Of a stretch of 35,428 nucleotides of DNA, positions 17,830-27,336 are shown in pieces (position 1 is the stretch's first letter; each line of letters opens with the position of its first letter). The notes beneath the pieces were generated by a model. That model was not told the DNA's origin. It saw only the letters and a program-made list of their open reading frames with translations, and made no database searches. The stretch comes from Eubacteriales bacterium (GTDB lineage Bacteria > Bacillota > Clostridia > Christensenellales > Aristaeellaceae), in NCBI GenBank assembly GCA_028701335.1, contig JAQVQY010000012.1:1-35428 (forward strand), written 5' to 3'. The position numbers and the translations under genes were made by a program.

Positions 17830-19005
17830 CTATATGGTCCCAAGGAAGGCGGCAATACGCTCAAAGGCCTCCTGCAGTTTGTCAGTCCCGGTGGCGTAGC
17901 AGCAACGTATATGGCCCTCGCCACTGTCCCCAAACGCGGATCCGGGTACACAGATAACGGCTTTTTCCTGAAGCAGCCGGTCACAAAAGGCGTCACTTGA
18001 AAGCCCGGTTTTCATGATAGAGGGGAACATGTAGAAAGCGCCTTTAGGCTCAAAGCACTCAAGACCCATGTCCCCGAAGGCCTTAAGCATCAGCCGCCTG
18101 CGCTGGTTGTAGCTCTCGCGCATTCGGGAGATGTCCTCATAGCCTGTTTCCCGGCCGCGCTTGAGTGCGTACCACGCGGCCACCTGGCTTTGCCGGCTGG
18201 CGCACATGATGGTGTACTGGTGGATCTTGGCGGCTGCGGACACATAGGGCTTTGGTGCGCACAGATATCCCAGCCGGAACCCGGTCATGGCAAAAGCCTT
18301 GGAGAAGCCGCTGATGGTCATGGTACGCTCCCACATCCCCGGAAGTGAGGCCATGGACGCCTGGGTGAAGCCGTCATAGGTCAGTTCGCTGTAAATCTCG
18401 TCACAGATTACAAACAAATTGTGCTTGATGGCCACCCGGGCGACCGCCTCCAGCTTCTCCCTGGGCAGTACAGCGCCGGTCGGATTGCTGGGATAAGAGA
18501 GTATGAGCACCTTGCTGCGCTTTGTGACACAGGCTTCAAGATCCCCGGCATCCAGCTCAAAAGCATTCTCCGCCAGGGTATGTACCTGAACGGGCACGCC
18601 GCCGGTAAAGCGGGTGCAAGCCTGGTAGCTGATGTAGCATGGCTCCGGTATCAATACCTCATCACCGGGGCTCAGGATAGCGCGAAGCGCGATGTCAATG
18701 GCCTCACTGGCCCCCACCGTCACCAGAATCTCATTTCGGGGATCATACCCCACATGGAAGCGCTCCATTAAGTAGCGGCTGATTTCCTCACGCAGGGGCA
18801 TGATGCCGTAGTTGGTGGTGTACTGGGTTTCCCCATCAAGGAGGCTGTCGATGGCGGCGTTGCGCATGGGGAAGGGCGTAACAAAATCGGGTTCACCCAC
18901 CCCCAGGGAGATGGCGTCTTTCAAGGTGCTGGCCGTGTCAAAAAACTTCCGTATGGCGCTGGGCGGCACAGCGGCAATCGCTGGGTTGATGAATCGCTCA
19001 CTCAC
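17830..19005 (-). CDS. PLP-dependent class I/II aminotransferase
   Basis: A cytoplasmic aminotransferase of the aspartate aminotransferase fold type I, 391 residues. Pyridoxal phosphate contacts are visible: Asn174 in SNPTG, Asp202 and Tyr205 in CDEIYSE, Lys236 in SGFSKAF as the Schiff-base lysine, and Arg244 in TGFRLGY. The N-terminal SLGVGEPDF is typical of the PatA/AspC-like group acting on aspartate, aromatic or branched amino acids; the exact substrate cannot be read. Its ATG overlaps the stop of the Lrp-type regulator (ATGA), a pairing that suggests control by that regulator. Confidence 0.93.
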   Translation of the reverse strand: MSERFINPAIAAVPPSAIRKFFDTASTLKDAISLGVGEPDFVTPFPMRNAAIDSLLDGETQYTTNYGIMPLREEISRYLMERFHVGYDPRNEILVTVGASEAIDIALRAILSPGDEVLIPEPCYISYQACTRFTGGVPVQVHTLAENAFELDAGDLEACVTKRSKVLILSYPSNPTGAVLPREKLEAVARVAIKHNLFVICDEIYSELTYDGFTQASMASLPGMWERTMTISGFSKAFAMTGFRLGYLCAPKPYVSAAAKIHQYTIMCASRQSQVAAWYALKRGRETGYEDISRMRESYNQRRRLMLKAFGDMGLECFEPKGAFYMFPSIMKTGLSSDAFCDRLLQEKAVICVPGSAFGDSGEGHIRCCYATGTDKLQEAFERIAAFLGTI

Positions 19006-19493
19006 GGAGATACTGCCAGGCGGGTGTCCTCCCCGCTGTCCTCAAAGACTACACCGTCCTGTTTGTAGCGCTTCAATACAAAGCTGGTGGCGGTCCCTGT
19101 CACGGTTTCAAGGGGGCTTAGCCGCTCAGACACAAACTGGGCCAATTCCTTAAGCGTTGGCGCTTCCACCAGGATCAGAAGGTCATAGTTGCCGCTCATC
19201 AGGTAGAGGCTTTTTACCTCGCTGAAGCGGTAGATACGCTTGGCCACCGCGTCAAAACCGAAGTCCCGCTGCGGGGTGACCTTCACCTCAATCATCGCTT
19301 CCACCCGCTGCCGCTCCGCCTTGTCCCAATTGATAATGGGCCGGTAGCGCAGGATGATCTGGTCTTTTTCCAGCTCGTCAATGCACTGCGCAACCTCCAC
19401 CAGGCCCAGCCCCGTCATGGTGGCGATCTGCTCCAGTGGGGTCCGGCAGTCGTTGCTTAATATCTCCAGTATCTGCTGCTTAACGCCGTTCAT
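19002..19493 (-). CDS. Lrp/AsnC family transcriptional regulator
   Basis: A 163-residue regulator with an N-terminal helix-turn-helix (about 5-52, PLEQIATMTGLGLVEVAQCIDELEKD) and a C-terminal RAM ligand-binding domain (about 66-140, including VKSLYLMSGNYDLLILVE). Family members bind amino acids and DNA as octamers or dimers. GAGGAGCG before the ATG begins at the fhs stop codon nine bases upstream. It is followed at once by the aminotransferase, so the ligand may be an amino acid handled by that enzyme. No operator was identified. Confidence 0.92.
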   Translation of the reverse strand: MNGVKQQILEILSNDCRTPLEQIATMTGLGLVEVAQCIDELEKDQIILRYRPIINWDKAERQRVEAMIEVKVTPQRDFGFDAVAKRIYRFSEVKSLYLMSGNYDLLILVEAPTLKELAQFVSERLSPLETVTGTATSFVLKRYKQDGVVFEDSGEDTRLAVSP

Positions 19494-19502
19494 AAACGCT
19501 CC

Positions 19503-21170
19503 TCAGAAGACGCCGCTGATGACGCCCTGGTCGCTCACGTCAATACTGTTGGCGGCGGGTACCCTGGGCAGCCCTGGCATGGCGATGATATCCCCGGCGA
19601 AAGCCACTACAAAACCCGCGCCCGCTGACAGGCGCACGTCCCTGATGGTGAGCTCATAGCCTTTGGGCACACCCAACTGTTTGGGATTGTCGCTGAAGGA
19701 ATACTGGGTTTTGGCGATGCACACCGGCATATAGCCGTAGCCTTCTTTGGTGAGGTCATCCAGCATTTTACCGGCCTGGGCTGTGAAAACAACACTGCCC
19801 GCCTGGTAAATCCTGGTGGCAATAGCCCGGATTTTATCTCTGAGCGGCATGTCATCCGGATAGGTGAAGGAAATGGTTTCTCCTGAGCCCTCATCCGCGG
19901 CCCGGCAGACTACTTCGGCCAATTCGCTGGCCCCTTCGCCGCCCCTGGACCAGCTGTCGCAGAATTTGTTTGGCACGTTTTCCCTGGCCATGGCGGCCTC
20001 CAGCGCCTCAATCTCTCTGGGCGAGTCAGTAACAAAGTGGTTGATGGCAACCACCACCGGCAGCTTCCAGACCTCCCGCACATTGCGCACATGCTGGAGC
20101 AGATTCTCAATTCCCTCGTTGAGCGCCTCCACATTTTCCTGGTTAAGTTCAGCCTTCTGAACTCCGCCGTGATGCTTTAGTGCCCGGATGGTGGCCACCA
20201 GCACCACACAATCAGGCTTTAAGCCGCTGGCGCGGCATTTGATATCAATAAACTTCTCCGCTCCCAAATCAGCCCCAAAGCCTGCCTCGGTCACCACATA
20301 ATCTGAAAGCCTCAGCGCCAGCTTGGTTGCGGTAACGGAGTTGCAGCCATGGGCGATGTTGGCAAAGGGCCCGCCGTGGATGAGCGCCGGGGTTGAATCA
20401 ATGGTCTGTACCAGGTTTGGCATCAGGGCATCCCTAAGGAGAGCCGCCATGGCGCCCTGCGCCCCGATCTGGGCGCAGGTAACGCTCTCGCCCTCGAAGG
20501 TCTTGGCTACCACGATGTTGCCCAGGCGCTTTTTTAAGTCCGCAAGGCCGTCCGCCATGCAGAATACGGCCATCACCTCGCTGGCCGCGGTGATATCAAA
20601 GCCATCCTCCCGGGGCATTCCGTTCTTGTCGCCGCCCAGGCCGCTGACGATTTTGCGCAGCTGCCGGTCGTTCATGTCCATGCAGCGGCGCCAGCGCACC
20701 TGCCTGGGATCGATATTCAGCTGATTACCCTGCTGGATATGATTGTCCACCATAGCGGCCAGAAGGTTGTTGGCAGTCGTAATGGCGTGCAAGTCGCCGG
20801 TGAAGTGCAGGTTGATGTTCTCCATTGGCAGCACCTGGGCGTATCCGCCTCCTGTGGCGCCGCCTTTCATGCCAAAAACGGGCCCCAGGGAGGGCTCCCT
20901 TAAGGCCAGCATGGCTCTTTTTCCATTCCAGGTCATCCCATCAGCCAGGCCAATGGATATGGTGGTCTTCCCTTCACCGGCGGTGGTGGGCGTGATGGCT
21001 GTCACCAGGATGAGTTTGCCCTTTATCGGCCTGTCCCGAAAGGGGATCGGATCCACCTTCGCGATATAACGGCCATAGGGCTGCAAATGCTTGTCATCGA
21101 TGCCCGCCCCTTGCGCGATTTCTTCAATAGGCCTGAGTGTGGCTGCCTGGGCGATCTGGATGTCGTTCAT
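19503..21170 (-). CDS. fhs: Formate-tetrahydrofolate ligase
   Basis: Joins formate to tetrahydrofolate using ATP to give 10-formyltetrahydrofolate, a step of one-carbon metabolism and of the methyl branch of acetogenesis. It has 555 residues, the usual length. The nucleotide loop PTTAGEGKTT is at 61-70. Other conserved stretches are MKGGATGGGYAQV, NLHFTGDLHAI, INHFVTDSPREI and GYGYMPVCIAKTQYS. GGAGGG lies close before the ATG. The GntR regulator gene lies 43 bases upstream in the same direction. No other Wood-Ljungdahl genes are here, so autotrophy cannot be claimed. Confidence 0.97.
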   Translation of the reverse strand: MNDIQIAQAATLRPIEEIAQGAGIDDKHLQPYGRYIAKVDPIPFRDRPIKGKLILVTAITPTTAGEGKTTISIGLADGMTWNGKRAMLALREPSLGPVFGMKGGATGGGYAQVLPMENINLHFTGDLHAITTANNLLAAMVDNHIQQGNQLNIDPRQVRWRRCMDMNDRQLRKIVSGLGGDKNGMPREDGFDITAASEVMAVFCMADGLADLKKRLGNIVVAKTFEGESVTCAQIGAQGAMAALLRDALMPNLVQTIDSTPALIHGGPFANIAHGCNSVTATKLALRLSDYVVTEAGFGADLGAEKFIDIKCRASGLKPDCVVLVATIRALKHHGGVQKAELNQENVEALNEGIENLLQHVRNVREVWKLPVVVAINHFVTDSPREIEALEAAMARENVPNKFCDSWSRGGEGASELAEVVCRAADEGSGETISFTYPDDMPLRDKIRAIATRIYQAGSVVFTAQAGKMLDDLTKEGYGYMPVCIAKTQYSFSDNPKQLGVPKGYELTIRDVRLSAGAGFVVAFAGDIIAMPGLPRVPAANSIDVSDQGVISGVF

Positions 21171-21213
21171 AGTACCCTCCTGTAAACTATCTGGACGCCT
21201 TTTATGGCGCGGA

Positions 21214-21912
21214 TTACTCCGAAGCCGGAGCCTTGCCTTTGCCGGTTTTGCTGACCACCGCGAGGCAGGTATTCATGCTTTCATTGATATGCTTGCGTGT
21301 GAGCTCAGAAAACGCCGCCTCGTCCCGGGACCTGAGCAGGCGCAGCATCTCATGGTGTTCCTGGTGGGCGTTGGAACGGCGGACGATGCTGTCAATCGCC
21401 ATCCTGGAAAAGCGCATAACAAATTCCTCCTGGCTCTCAATCACACGGAGAATGCGCCGTTTGTCTGAGGCCTGCTCAATGGTTCCGTGAAACTCCCGAT
21501 TGAGAATAGCCAGCGCCTGGGCGTCATGCGCTTCCTGGGCCACATCCATTTTCTCCAGGATTTTTGCCAGTTTCTCCATATCCTCCCGGGTAATGTTTTT
21601 GATTATGGAAGGCACAATCAACATCATCAGGGCGTTGCGGATGGTATATATCTCTTCAATATCCTCAAGCGTAAAGGCGCTGACCACCACGCCGCGGCGC
21701 GCCACATATTCCACCAGGCCGTCCAGCTCCAATTTCCTGAACGCCTCACGCAGAGGGGTGCGGCTGATGTGCATGCTTTGGGCGTACGCAGTTTCAATCA
21801 GGCGGGTTCCTGCCGAGATTTCGCCCAGAATAATGGCATGCTTCAGTGTCTCGTAAGTTGTCTCTCGGATCGGCCTGTTTTGCTCAGGCTTTTCCATGCG
21901 TTGCTTAGCCAA
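21214..21912 (-). CDS. GntR family regulator with FCD ligand domain
   Basis: A 232-residue FadR-subfamily regulator. The winged helix-turn-helix is at about 18-82, with SAGTRLIETAYAQSMHISRTPLREAFRKLE, and an all-helical FCD domain follows (about 85-215) with likely metal-binding residues in NREFH and QEHHEM. The start is TTG at 21912: AGGAGGG sits seven bases before it, whereas the ATG five codons in has no ribosome site. As the first gene ahead of fhs it may control fhs and itself. The ligand is unknown. Confidence 0.92.
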   Translation of the reverse strand: MAKQRMEKPEQNRPIRETTYETLKHAIILGEISAGTRLIETAYAQSMHISRTPLREAFRKLELDGLVEYVARRGVVVSAFTLEDIEEIYTIRNALMMLIVPSIIKNITREDMEKLAKILEKMDVAQEAHDAQALAILNREFHGTIEQASDKRRILRVIESQEEFVMRFSRMAIDSIVRRSNAHQEHHEMLRLLRSRDEAAFSELTRKHINESMNTCLAVVSKTGKGKAPASE

Positions 21913-21936
21913 ACAAAACCCTCCTTTATCGCGTTG

Positions 21937-21965
21937 ATATTACCTTCCCTGCTTTAAGATGTCAA
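21937..21965 (-). promoter_or_regulatory. Strong putative promoter of the gntR-fhs operon
   Basis: On the minus strand, a perfect TTGACA (21965-21960), a 17-base spacer and TAATAT (21942-21937), 24 bases before the TTG start of the GntR gene. The truB stop codon TGA (21964-21962) lies inside the -35 box. I saw no clear palindromic GntR operator around it. Confidence 0.75.
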
Positions 21966-22876
21966 GAAATGGTGCGATTTAAGCCTTCAGCCGGCCGATA
22001 CAACATTGTGCGCGCTCTTAGGCTGCCTTCCAGCTCCTCAAACAAACCAATAAAGGCGCAGCCGGCATACAGCCTGAAAACTCCCTGTGGCGCGCGCTGG
22101 CCATTCAGGCGCGGGTCATCAGCCGCGATACGCACACCCCCAGCCAACAGGTGGGTCAGGCTCGTGGGCACTTTCATTCCCGGCAGAAAACCCAGGGCCT
22201 CATCAGCAGGAATCAGCCTTTCCGCAAAAAACCTGCGTCCCTCACGTTTCAATTCCTCTGCCGTCACAGCCTTGGCTATCTTCAATCCGGCGCTTTCCTC
22301 ACGAATCAAAAGGCGCATATGAGCCGGACATCCCAGTGCCACACCTAAATCATGGCAGAGCGTGCGGATATAGGTGCCTTTTCCGCAAGTGACACGAATC
22401 AGGAAGCCATGGGAAGGCATCGGCCTGACCAGGCCGATGTGTTGGATTTCGGTTTCACGGGGTTTAAGGGCCGCCTGCTTGCCATCCCGTGCCAGCTTGT
22501 AGGCCGGCTTGCCGCCGGCTTTCAGCGCGGAATACTGGGGCGGAAGCTGCGTGATAGTCCCCGTAAATCTGGGAATCACCGCCAAAAGGCTTTCCTCATC
22601 CGGGAAATCGCCGCCCCGCGCCGTCACTTTCCCCTGGGCATCCTGGGTGTCCGTAGCCTGGCCAAAAGCGATTTCCGCCAGGTACACCTTGCGGCCCGCC
22701 ATCAGGTAATCGGCGATTCTCGTGGCGCGTCCCAGCAGAATCGGTAAAACGCCCGCCGCCTCCGGATCCAGCGTACCTGCATGCCCTGCCTTCAATCCGC
22801 TTAGGCGCTTTATAAAAGCAACCGCCTGCGCGCTTGACATGCCAGGCGGTTTCATGAAGTTGACAACACCCTGCAT
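21962..22876 (-). CDS. truB: tRNA pseudouridine(55) synthase TruB
   Basis: Makes pseudouridine 55 in the T loop of tRNA. It has 304 residues. The catalytic aspartate is Asp37 in GHAGTLDPEAAGVLP. Other family stretches include VNFMKPPGMSSAQAV at the N-terminus, LPPQYSALKAGGKPAYKLAR and RVTCGKGTYIRTLCHDLG. The C-terminal part is a PUA-like domain. The start codon shares one base with the stop of the preceding nrnA (TGATG), and truB closes the rimP-infB operon. Confidence 0.96.
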   Translation of the reverse strand: MQGVVNFMKPPGMSSAQAVAFIKRLSGLKAGHAGTLDPEAAGVLPILLGRATRIADYLMAGRKVYLAEIAFGQATDTQDAQGKVTARGGDFPDEESLLAVIPRFTGTITQLPPQYSALKAGGKPAYKLARDGKQAALKPRETEIQHIGLVRPMPSHGFLIRVTCGKGTYIRTLCHDLGVALGCPAHMRLLIREESAGLKIAKAVTAEELKREGRRFFAERLIPADEALGFLPGMKVPTSLTHLLAGGVRIAADDPRLNGQRAPQGVFRLYAGCAFIGLFEELEGSLRARTMLYRPAEGLNRTIS

Positions 22877-23850
22877 CAGGTGAACATCCCTTCCAGATAC
22901 GCGCTCATCAGAGCCACGGCCTCGTCAAAGGGTTTTTCAATGGTGCAGCCCGCGGCCAGGACGTGGCCACCGCCGCCAAAGTGTGCGGCGGCCAGGGACA
23001 CATCATAGGGCGGAAGGCTCCTGAGGCTGAACTTCACCCCTTCAGGGGTTTCAGTTGCCAAAAATGTTGCCTTGACCCCCTGGATGTTCAGCCCGAAGTT
23101 TACAATACCCTCGGCGTGCTCCATGTTGGCATCAAGGTTGGAAAAATCGCTGCCACGCAGCAAGGTCCTGGTGAGTCTCCCGCCCGCCAGGTAAACAAGC
23201 GAATCAAGCGCCCGGGTCAACAGCCTGATGTATGCCGGCTGCTTCACCAGATGTAATTGCCTTGCCGCCGCGGCAATGGGCAGGTCCGCCTTCATTAAAA
23301 CGGCCATCTGGGCAAAAAGCTCCTCCGTCATCTTGCCAAAACTAAAGTTTCCGGTGTCGGTTGACAAAGCGGTATACAGATATATGGCCACATCCCGGGT
23401 AATCGCCACTCCAAGGGCTTCAAAAAATCGGTAGATCAGGACACCGGAGGCTGCCACGTCCTCATCCACATAACTCTCCTGGGCAAACGCGCCGTTGGTG
23501 GCGTGGTGATCTATTTTCAGTGTCAGGGGGCTGGCTAAAAAAAGAGGTCCGCAGTCCCCCAGCCTTGCATAATCAGAGGCGTCAACGGAGATGCTCAGGT
23601 CAAAAGGATGCTCTTGGATCGAAGCAAATTCGGTAACCGAGGCAACCTGTTCCCACCCGGGCAGGAAATGCAGGTTTTCGGGAACAGGGTCCTGGCAAAG
23701 GATAACCGTTTCCTTGCCCAACTGCTTAAGCAATGAACCCAGGGCCAAAACAGAACCGATGGCATCGCCATCGGGCTGTAGGTGAGTGGCCAGGAGCACG
23801 CGCCTGGCACCTTTGATAAGGGCTGCCGCCGCTGAAATATCAGGCTTCAT
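22876..23850 (-). CDS. nrnA: DHH-family oligoribonuclease / pAp phosphatase NrnA
   Basis: A DHH-DHHA1 phosphoesterase that degrades nanoRNA and 3'-phosphoadenosine 5'-phosphate and, in relatives, the linear dinucleotides left from cyclic di-AMP breakdown. It has 324 residues from the ATG at 23850, which overlaps the end of rbfA. Motifs: ATHLQPDGDAIGS, SVDASDYARLGD, the eponymous IDHHATN and the C-terminal GGGGHVLAAG. A frame extension of 21 codons upstream is rbfA shadow. PgpH, elsewhere in the window, could supply pApA to this enzyme. This position between rbfA and truB is typical of Bacillota. Confidence 0.93.
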   Translation of the reverse strand: MKPDISAAAALIKGARRVLLATHLQPDGDAIGSVLALGSLLKQLGKETVILCQDPVPENLHFLPGWEQVASVTEFASIQEHPFDLSISVDASDYARLGDCGPLFLASPLTLKIDHHATNGAFAQESYVDEDVAASGVLIYRFFEALGVAITRDVAIYLYTALSTDTGNFSFGKMTEELFAQMAVLMKADLPIAAAARQLHLVKQPAYIRLLTRALDSLVYLAGGRLTRTLLRGSDFSNLDANMEHAEGIVNFGLNIQGVKATFLATETPEGVKFSLRSLPPYDVSLAAAHFGGGGHVLAAGCTIEKPFDEAVALMSAYLEGMFT

Positions 23851-24211
23851 CGCCTTTGCTGTCCTCCTGATCACCCAGCACATGTCTGAGCACGTCTGAG
23901 ATATGGATGCCATACTCGATGTTCAGATCCGCCAAAAACTGAAGCTGAGGCGTATACCTGAGAGAGAGGGCCTGCCCCATGGCATACCGAAGAAAACCGG
24001 CCGCGCCTTTTAAGGCCTTGATCATGTCTTCGCGCTTTTCGTTTTCCAGGACGCTGACGTAAACCTTGGCAAACCGCAGGTCCCGTGTGGTTTCCACCCG
24101 GGTGATACTGAAAGTGCCGCTGACCCGGGGATCCCGCACCTCCTCGCGGATGATGCGGTCAAGCACGCGCTTGATTTCGTCGGAAATGCGGTCTATTCGA
24201 TACTGGGGCAC
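23840..24211 (-). CDS. rbfA: 30S ribosome-binding factor RbfA
   Basis: A small KH-like protein that helps mature the 16S rRNA 5' end in the 30S subunit. It has 123 residues from a GTG start at 24211, chosen for AAGGAGG five bases before it. The open frame extends far upstream but only as infB shadow. Family stretches: RISDEIKRVLDRIIREEVRDPRV, RFAKVYVSVL and LRYTPQLQFLADLNIEYG. It starts ten bases after the infB stop. Confidence 0.95.
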   Translation of the reverse strand: MPQYRIDRISDEIKRVLDRIIREEVRDPRVSGTFSITRVETTRDLRFAKVYVSVLENEKREDMIKALKGAAGFLRYAMGQALSLRYTPQLQFLADLNIEYGIHISDVLRHVLGDQEDSKGDEA

Positions 24212-24221
24212 GACGCCCTCC

Positions 24222-26987
24222 TTATTGCTCGATTTCTTCCATGGTGAAGCACTCCACAATGTCCCCCACCTTGATGTCGTTATAGTTTTCGAGGCCGATA
24301 CCGCACTCATATCCCTCAGCCACCTCGCGCACATCGTCCTTGAAGCGCCTGAGCGAGGACAGCTTGCCTTCAAAGATGACCACGTTGTCCCGAAGCAGGC
24401 GAACCTTCTCATTCCTGAGCATCTTGCCATCGATTACATAGCTGCCTGCAATGGTACCGGAACCGGTAATCTTGAAGACATTCCTGACCTCAGCATGGCC
24501 AAGCAGCACTTCCTTGAACTCGGGCTCCAACATTCCCTTCATGGCCTTCTCGATGTCTTCAATGGCCTGATAGATAACGCGGTATAGCCTGATATCCACG
24601 CCTTCCTTGGCAGCAACGCTGCGGGCGTTGTTGTCCGGGCGGACGTTAAACCCAATGATGGTCGCGTTGGCGGTAGCTGCCAGGTTCACGTCATCCTTGT
24701 TGATAGCACCCACGCCGCTGTGCAGAATGTGGATTTTTACCTGATCATTGGACAGCTTCTCCACGGACTGGCGTACCGCTTCAGCTGAGCCCTGCACGTC
24801 TGCCTTGATAAGGACGTTCAGGGTGACAGTTTCGCCTTCCTTGATGCTGCTGAAGAGGTTATCCAGCGTTAGTGCAGAGGAGGACGCGATTCGCTGCTCC
24901 CTGATTTTCTCCTCGCGCTCCTTGGCCACCTGGCGGATGAGCTTGTCATCTTCAACAGCGATCAGCTCATCACCGGCTTCGGGGACCACGCTGAATCCGG
25001 AGATCTCAACCGGCGTGGCGGGGCCGGCGCTCTTGACATTCTCGCCCCGGTCATTAAGCAGAGCGCGCACACGGCCGGACGCCATGCCAGCGATAATGTT
25101 GTCCCCCACATTGAGGGTTCCGTTGGTAATAAGCACAGTGGCCAGAGGACCCCGTGTCTTATCCAGCTTGGCCTCAATGATGATGCCGCGGGCCAGGCGG
25201 TCTGGATTGGCGCGCAGCTGCAGCACGTCCGCCTGAAGCAGGATCATCTCCAACAGCTGGTCAACCCCTTCTCCAGTCAGGGCGCTGACAGGCACCATGA
25301 TGGTATCACCGCCCCACTCCTCGGGCACCAGGTTATAGGCGGTCAGGTCCTGCTTGATACGCTCGGGGTTGGCATCGGCCTTATCCATCTTGTTGATGGC
25401 AACGATGATCGGCACATTCGCTGCCTGGGCGTGCCGGATGGCTTCAACGGTCTGGGGCATCACACCATCGTCCGCCGCTACGACCAGTACCGCAATATCC
25501 GTGGCCTGGGCGCCTCTGGCACGCATGGCGGTGAAGGCCTCATGGCCGGGGGTATCCAGGAAGGTGATGCTTCTGCCATCCGCATCAACGGTGTAGGCGC
25601 CGATATGCTGAGTGATGCCGCCGGCCTCGGACTTGGTGACATGGGCGCTGCGGATATGGTCCAGAAGTGAGGTCTTGCCGTGGTCAACATGTCCCATGAT
25701 GGTGATGGCCGGCGGACGGGCCTGAAGATCTTCTTCTTTGTCCTCAGTGCCGGTCGTTTCGCTCAGGGTGTCTTCCGCTGTCTTCTCCAGCTTCATCTCA
25801 AGTTTGCAGCCAAACTCACTGCACACCAGGGATGCCGTGTCAAAGTCAAGCTCGCTGTTGATGTTGGCGACATTGCCAAGGAGCAACAGCTTTTTCAAAA
25901 TTTCGCCTGCGGGCTTGCCAATGCGCTCTGTCAGATCCTTCACCGTGATAGTGTCAGCTGTCATGTAGGCGGTCTCAATCTTAATGGGCGCCATTTTCTG
26001 CTGAGCGGAATCCTGTCTTTTGGCACGGGAGCGTTTACCGCCGCGTACCACGTCATCGTCAACTCCCATACCGGGCCGCACGCCGCGCGCAACCTGGCGC
26101 TTGGATTTGCTCACCCGCTCCGGATCACGTTGGCGGGAGTAATTTTTCTTATTGGGGTCGTAGTTGCTGACCCGTTCCTTTTCCATTGGCGGCGCCGCGT
26201 CGGCAACGCCTGCCCTGGGAGCCGCGCCGCGTGCGCCCGCAGGCGCGGGGCGGCCGAAAGGCCTCTGGGGCGCGGGACGTCCATCTGCCGGCCGGCCAAA
26301 GGGAGCTTGCCCCGGTGCCGGCCTGCCAAAGGGCGCTTGTCCGGGGGCCGGGCGGCCGTAAGGGCCTTGCCCCGGCGCGGGGCGGCCATAGGGACCCTGT
26401 CCAGCGGGCCTGCCATATGGTCCGGAACCGGCAGGAGCCGGCTGCCTGGCCGCTGGCCTGGCGGGCGCCCTTTGAGGTATTGGAGCCGGTGTAACGGGTT
26501 GGGCAGCCTGCCACTCAGCCGCAACAGACGCCGGGGTAACTGCCGCGGGTTTGGCCTCGGCAGCAGGCGCCTCCTCCTTGGTTTCCGCGGGTTTGGCTGA
26601 AGGGATTTCCACAACCGCTTCCGCCGCAACCTCAGGAGCCTCCGGCTCCGGAGCAAATACCTGGGGCACTTCGGCCGCAGGGGCGGCCACCGGCGTTTCC
26701 TTTGCCGTTGGGGTTTCCACAGCCGCGGTTGCCGCAGCCGGAGCCTGGTCCATATCGTCATCCGGCATGGTCCAGGCTTTGGTTTGTTGCTTTAACATTT
26801 CCTGCTGCTGTTCGTGGCGCAGGCGTTGCTTCTCTTCTTCCTCCTGCCGGAGGAATTGTGCCTCCTGCTGGCGAAGCATCTGCAGCATGATATCAGCGTT
26901 GCGCTTTACCCGCTCGGTTTCCGTCAGGATTACGCCCGCCTTCTGATTGAGTTCCTTGATTGATTCTTTTAGCCCTGCTTTAGCCAT
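24222..26987 (-). CDS. infB: Translation initiation factor IF-2
   Basis: The GTPase that places initiator tRNA on the 30S subunit. It has 921 residues. The N-terminal 40% is low-complexity: a charged Gln/Glu-rich helix (about 35-70), Ala/Pro/Glu-rich sequence (about 80-185) and a Gly/Arg/Pro/Phe/Tyr repeat (189-250). The conserved part holds G1 GHVDHGKT (432-439), [15 protein letters not shown] and domains III-IV. The ATG at 26987 overlaps the ylxQ stop by eight bases; an SD-like GGAGG lies about 12 bases upstream. Several long open frames on the opposite strand here are shadows of its biased codons. Confidence 0.97.
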   Translation of the reverse strand: MAKAGLKESIKELNQKAGVILTETERVKRNADIMLQMLRQQEAQFLRQEEEEKQRLRHEQQQEMLKQQTKAWTMPDDDMDQAPAAATAAVETPTAKETPVAAPAAEVPQVFAPEPEAPEVAAEAVVEIPSAKPAETKEEAPAAEAKPAAVTPASVAAEWQAAQPVTPAPIPQRAPARPAARQPAPAGSGPYGRPAGQGPYGRPAPGQGPYGRPAPGQAPFGRPAPGQAPFGRPADGRPAPQRPFGRPAPAGARGAAPRAGVADAAPPMEKERVSNYDPNKKNYSRQRDPERVSKSKRQVARGVRPGMGVDDDVVRGGKRSRAKRQDSAQQKMAPIKIETAYMTADTITVKDLTERIGKPAGEILKKLLLLGNVANINSELDFDTASLVCSEFGCKLEMKLEKTAEDTLSETTGTEDKEEDLQARPPAITIMGHVDHGKTSLLDHIRSAHVTKSEAGGITQHIGAYTVDADGRSITFLDTPGHEAFTAMRARGAQATDIAVLVVAADDGVMPQTVEAIRHAQAANVPIIVAINKMDKADANPERIKQDLTAYNLVPEEWGGDTIMVPVSALTGEGVDQLLEMILLQADVLQLRANPDRLARGIIIEAKLDKTRGPLATVLITNGTLNVGDNIIAGMASGRVRALLNDRGENVKSAGPATPVEISGFSVVPEAGDELIAVEDDKLIRQVAKEREEKIREQRIASSSALTLDNLFSSIKEGETVTLNVLIKADVQGSAEAVRQSVEKLSNDQVKIHILHSGVGAINKDDVNLAATANATIIGFNVRPDNNARSVAAKEGVDIRLYRVIYQAIEDIEKAMKGMLEPEFKEVLLGHAEVRNVFKITGSGTIAGSYVIDGKMLRNEKVRLLRDNVVIFEGKLSSLRRFKDDVREVAEGYECGIGLENYNDIKVGDIVECFTMEEIEQ
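26238..26423 (-). repeat. Tandem decapeptide-coding repeat in infB
   Basis: About five imperfect 30-base units encode [10 protein letters not shown]-like decapeptides (IF-2 residues about 189-250). Variants exchange Gly/Ala and Tyr/Phe, and the last units degenerate. Such repeats change copy number by slippage. They lie in the linker between the IF-2 N-terminus and its GTPase core. Confidence 0.85.
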
Positions 26988-27336
26988 TAAGCTCTGTGCC
27001 CTCCAAGTTCTTTTCTTCGGCAGGAGCTGTATCCCCGCCCGTCATCATAGCCTGCAACTTTTCAGTTAACCCGCCGGGACGTGCCGCCGCAACATTGACG
27101 CCCGGCCTTCCTATCGCCTGTCCCAGAAGGCCTTTTGGCGCTTCCAGCAAATCAATGCCCCGGTTGGCACAGCTGTCTGCCAACTTCTTGCGGGTGTTTA
27201 CCGCAGTACCAGCGTCCAAAAGCACCAATACCGCTTTCCCCTGCCGTACATAGTCAAGCGCTTTATCAGCACCCGCCACCAGGTTGCCCGCCCGGTAGGC
27301 CAGGCCCAACAAACCTGTTAGCTGCTTCTCACTCAT
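26980..27336 (-). CDS. ylxQ: L7Ae-family RNA-binding protein YlxQ
   Basis: A 118-residue member of the L7Ae/L30e/YlxQ group that binds kink-turn RNA. The core (about 1-95) begins QLTGLLGLAYRAGNLVAG and contains AVLVLLDAG and the C-terminal GRPGVNVAAA typical of the family. About 25 residues of charged tail follow. It overlaps ylxR upstream and infB downstream by eight bases each, so the three are translated as a block. Its RNA target in this organism is unknown. Confidence 0.9.
   Translation of the reverse strand: MSEKQLTGLLGLAYRAGNLVAGADKALDYVRQGKAVLVLLDAGTAVNTRKKLADSCANRGIDLLEAPKGLLGQAIGRPGVNVAAARPGGLTEKLQAMMTGGDTAPAEEKNLEGTELNG

Noticed and set aside
17335-18000. A 221-codon plus-strand open frame opposite the capA-like gene
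   Set aside because: Antisense shadow; the minus-strand gene has a signal peptide, family motifs and a ribosome site.
25680-26600. A 306-codon plus-strand open frame opposite infB
   Set aside because: It mirrors the repetitive Gly/Pro/Ala-rich part of IF-2; its own repeats are just the complement. No start signals.
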